The notes under the pieces: generated by a model
Databases searched by the model: none
Told to the model about the DNA's origin: nothing
Seen by the model: the letters and a program-made list of their open reading frames with translations, nothing else
From: Oscillospiraceae bacterium
GTDB taxonomy: Bacteria; Bacillota; Clostridia; Oscillospirales; Oscillospiraceae
Assembly: GCA_017619715.1 (NCBI GenBank)
Contig: JAFZRS010000002.1
Coordinates: 62,001-126,000 of the forward strand
Length of the DNA: 64,000 nucleotides
Reading direction: 5' to 3'
In this document: positions 62,187-64,000 of the stretch, piece after piece
Numbering within the stretch: position 1 is the stretch's first letter
Layout of the letters: each line of letters opens with the position of its first letter
Program-made: the position numbers and the translations under genes

Positions 62187-62779
62187 GCTTCCCTCACGGT
62201 ATCAGGATTGCCTAAAAGAATTACGCCGAAATGGCGCAGCATTTGAGCCAGAAGCTCCACCGGCAGACCCATTACGTTGAAAAAATCGCCGTCAATCCGC
62301 TCTACCAGCAGCGCACCCTGTCCCTGCACGCCATACGCACCTGCCTTGTCCAGCGGTTCTCCGCCGGCAATATAGGCACGCAGCTCGTCGTCGCCGACGT
62401 GTCGAAACCACACATCGGTGGATCGGGTGCGGCTCACGGCGCAATCTCCCTGCCGCACCGTCACACCGGTGCAGACGGTGTGGCGACGTCCCTGTAAAGC
62501 GCGTAACATGGACAGCGCCTCCGCTTCATCGGCAGGCTTGCCCAGCCGTTTGTTGTCTAAAAAAACCATGGTGTCGGCGGTGATGACGATCTCGTCCGGC
62601 GCCGATTCCACCGCCAGCGATTTTTCCCGGGAAATATGGACCACCGTCTCCTCCGGCGAAAGCCCGGCGGGACAGGTCTCCTCCACCTGCGGCACCCGGA
62701 CGGTAAAATCCGTCAGTCCGATCCGCCGCAGTAACTCCCGGCGCCTGGGTGAGGCGGAAGCCAGTACGATCCGCGTCAT
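62183..62779 (-). CDS. maf: Maf-type nucleoside triphosphate pyrophosphatase
   Basis: A 198-residue house-cleaning pyrophosphatase acting on nucleotides such as dTTP/UTP. Signatures LASASPRRRELL (near 6) and the ITADTMVFLD core are present. ATG 62779 is preferred because the family starts there (MTRIVLASASP); a GTG at 62788, overlapping the dut stop, is an alternative. Confidence 0.93.
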   Translation of the reverse strand: MTRIVLASASPRRRELLRRIGLTDFTVRVPQVEETCPAGLSPEETVVHISREKSLAVESAPDEIVITADTMVFLDNKRLGKPADEAEALSMLRALQGRRHTVCTGVTVRQGDCAVSRTRSTDVWFRHVGDDELRAYIAGGEPLDKAGAYGVQGQGALLVERIDGDFFNVMGLPVELLAQMLRHFGVILLGNPDTVREA

Positions 62780-62784
62780 ATCGC

Positions 62785-63234
62785 TCACCGTCCCGTGGAG
62801 CCGAACCCATCGGCGCCGCGACCGGTTTCGTCCAGCTCTTCCACAAAGGTCAGCGTCGGCTGTACCACAGGCGTGACCATCAACTGAGCAATCCGGTCTC
62901 CCGGCTGTATCGTGTAGGGTTCGTCGCCCAGATTCACCAGTCCGACCCGGATTTCACCGCGGTAATCACTGTCAATGACCCCCACGCCGTTGGAAAGACA
63001 GATACCTTTTTTCACGCCCAATCCGCTGCGGGCAAAGAGCAACGCCACGTAGCCGGCGTCCGGCAACGCAATGGCAATGCCCGTGGGCAACAGCGCACGC
63101 TGACCTGCCTCCAACGTCACCGGCGCATCCATACACGCGCACAAATCCATGGCGGCGGCGCCGTCAGTGGCAAAATGCGGAACGGGAATACTCTGTCCAA
63201 TACGGGGCGAAAGAGCCTTGATCTTCAATTCCAT
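62785..63234 (-). CDS. dut: dUTP pyrophosphatase
   Basis: A 149-residue trimeric dUTPase: motifs AAAMDLCA, RSGLGVKKG, NGVGVIDSDYRGEI, and the C-terminal GADGFGSTGR arm. It keeps uracil out of DNA. GGAGAAAAC precedes the ATG. An extended -10 (TGcTATAAC) about 25 bases upstream may be its promoter. Confidence 0.95.
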   Translation of the reverse strand: MELKIKALSPRIGQSIPVPHFATDGAAAMDLCACMDAPVTLEAGQRALLPTGIAIALPDAGYVALLFARSGLGVKKGICLSNGVGVIDSDYRGEIRVGLVNLGDEPYTIQPGDRIAQLMVTPVVQPTLTFVEELDETGRGADGFGSTGR

Positions 63235-63327
63235 AGAGTGTTTTCTCCTGTTATAGCAAAACTATACGTATAATTCGACAAAATTATTACCAATAGGATT
63301 CGGCTTGCGCAATCAAAAGGGCGCTTT

Positions 63328-64000
63328 TTACTCCACACCCCGGTAGAAAAGACCCCGGGTGTACTCTTCGGGTGTCCAGTCGGATTGCCCGTTATATCGC
63401 CGGGCGGCGGCAAGACATTCCTCGGGTGTCTCGGTGGTGAAGCGCAGGCGCGCATAGGTAAGTCCGCAGGTTTTGTATTCGCCTTTATCCGCCAGAAATA
63501 ACGTGCGGCTGTTTTCAATTTCGCATCGGCAGCCGTAGGCGCACAGCGTGGGGAAAGCTGTCCCGGTACGGTCGTTCAGCACGCCGCCTTTTCCGCCGGA
63601 ACATTGTTTCGCGCTGCGTAAAGGACAGTTCTCCATGATCATCAGCGGCAGTCGGCCGTAGACAATCGCCTCACAGGGCAGGTATTTTTGCAGATCGCGT
63701 ATTTGCTGATGACGCAGCTCAAAGGACACGGTGGCGCTGTGCAGTCCCTGATCGCGCAAAAAAAGCAGCGCACGGGAGTTATATACGTTCAAACCAAAGT
63801 CGCCCCGCACCTCCAGCGGAAGCTGTGACAGGAGCGGAAGATGTCCGGCGTTGCCTACCACCGCGCCGCTTAAATAAGGCGTATTTTCCAACGCGGCGCG
63901 AAACGGTTTTTCGTCGGCGGTGCGAAATACCCGGGGCAGCAGAGCAAATAGACGTGTGCGCCGGGCAAAGGCGGACAGGTCTATTGTATGTAGCAGCTCC
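63328..64000 (-). CDS. U32-family peptidase, 5' end beyond the window edge
   Basis: The frame is open from the right edge down to the stop at 63328 (224 codons). It contains the U32/YegQ-type C-terminal region: a GDFGLNVYNS stretch, CEAIVYGRLPLMIMENCPLR with conserved Cys, then AYGCRCEIENSRTLFLADKGEYKTCGLTYARLRFT. Such proteins are collagenase-like peptidases or tRNA-modifying partners. Only the last half is seen; the N-terminus is missing. Confidence 0.8.
   Translation of the reverse strand, partial: ELLHTIDLSAFARRTRLFALLPRVFRTADEKPFRAALENTPYLSGAVVGNAGHLPLLSQLPLEVRGDFGLNVYNSRALLFLRDQGLHSATVSFELRHQQIRDLQKYLPCEAIVYGRLPLMIMENCPLRSAKQCSGGKGGVLNDRTGTAFPTLCAYGCRCEIENSRTLFLADKGEYKTCGLTYARLRFTTETPEECLAAARRYNGQSDWTPEEYTRGLFYRGVE

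Noticed and set aside
1-64000. rRNA, tRNA, tmRNA, SRP RNA, CRISPR arrays or transposases
   Set aside because: None was recognised when reading both strands; the gaps between genes are short and mostly explained by promoters, terminators, T-boxes and origin sequences. A covariance-model scan would be needed to exclude small RNAs fully.

Overview
The window is a 64 kb piece of a moderately GC-rich Firmicutes chromosome. It most resembles the class Clostridia, probably an Oscillospiraceae-like anaerobe (an inference from gene content, not a database match). Supporting signs are the rpmH-dnaA-dnaN-recF-gyrB-gyrA origin block with a RemB gene, T-box leaders on cysS and glyS, a two-gene SUF-like Fe-S system, PPDK and acetate kinase, and strong AGGAGG-type ribosome sites. 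No rRNA, tRNA, CRISPR array, prophage or intact insertion sequence was seen.

Layout. 1-7.3 kb: a partial unknown gene, a DUF2089 regulator with a tiny membrane peptide, the SufB/SufC-like pair, an unknown helical protein, cysS under a cysteine T-box, and an XRE-regulator/lipoprotein/membrane-protein module with twin operators. 7.3-16.4 kb (mostly minus): pgsA-rimO-recX-recA-prmC-yqhQ, then a lipoprotein/response-regulator/kinase operon. 16.5-28.4 kb: ppdK; divergent holB-ricT-HAD-ABC transporter; tatD-metG; ackA. 28.4-41.9 kb: the chromosome origin, with jag-yidC-yidD-rnpA-rpmH leaving to the left and dnaA-dnaN-S4-recF-remB-gyrB-gyrA-trmO-rnhA leaving to the right. 42-47.5 kb: rpsT, nadE, glyS (T-box), an AEC carrier and a MATE exporter. 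47.5-64 kb: one long minus-strand series comprising a U32 peptidase, dut-maf-mreC-mreD-mrdA-GH13 amylase, then parA-parB-serS-mscL-rsmG-minD-mgsA-hisS-aspS and two small genes, with three parS sites.

The genes are mainly housekeeping: replication initiation and segregation, DNA repair, translation, envelope growth and pyruvate/acetate metabolism. The less ordinary content is regulatory or structural: an apparent Pho-box promoter with no gene behind it, twin palindromic operators on the XRE module, a DnaA-trio element at oriC, a duplicated recF 3' end, a hairpin-rich insert between gyrB and gyrA, a parS site inside a transcription terminator, and a 23-codon membrane peptide ORF behind the DUF2089 gene. 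All calls come from reading the sequence alone; no searches were run.
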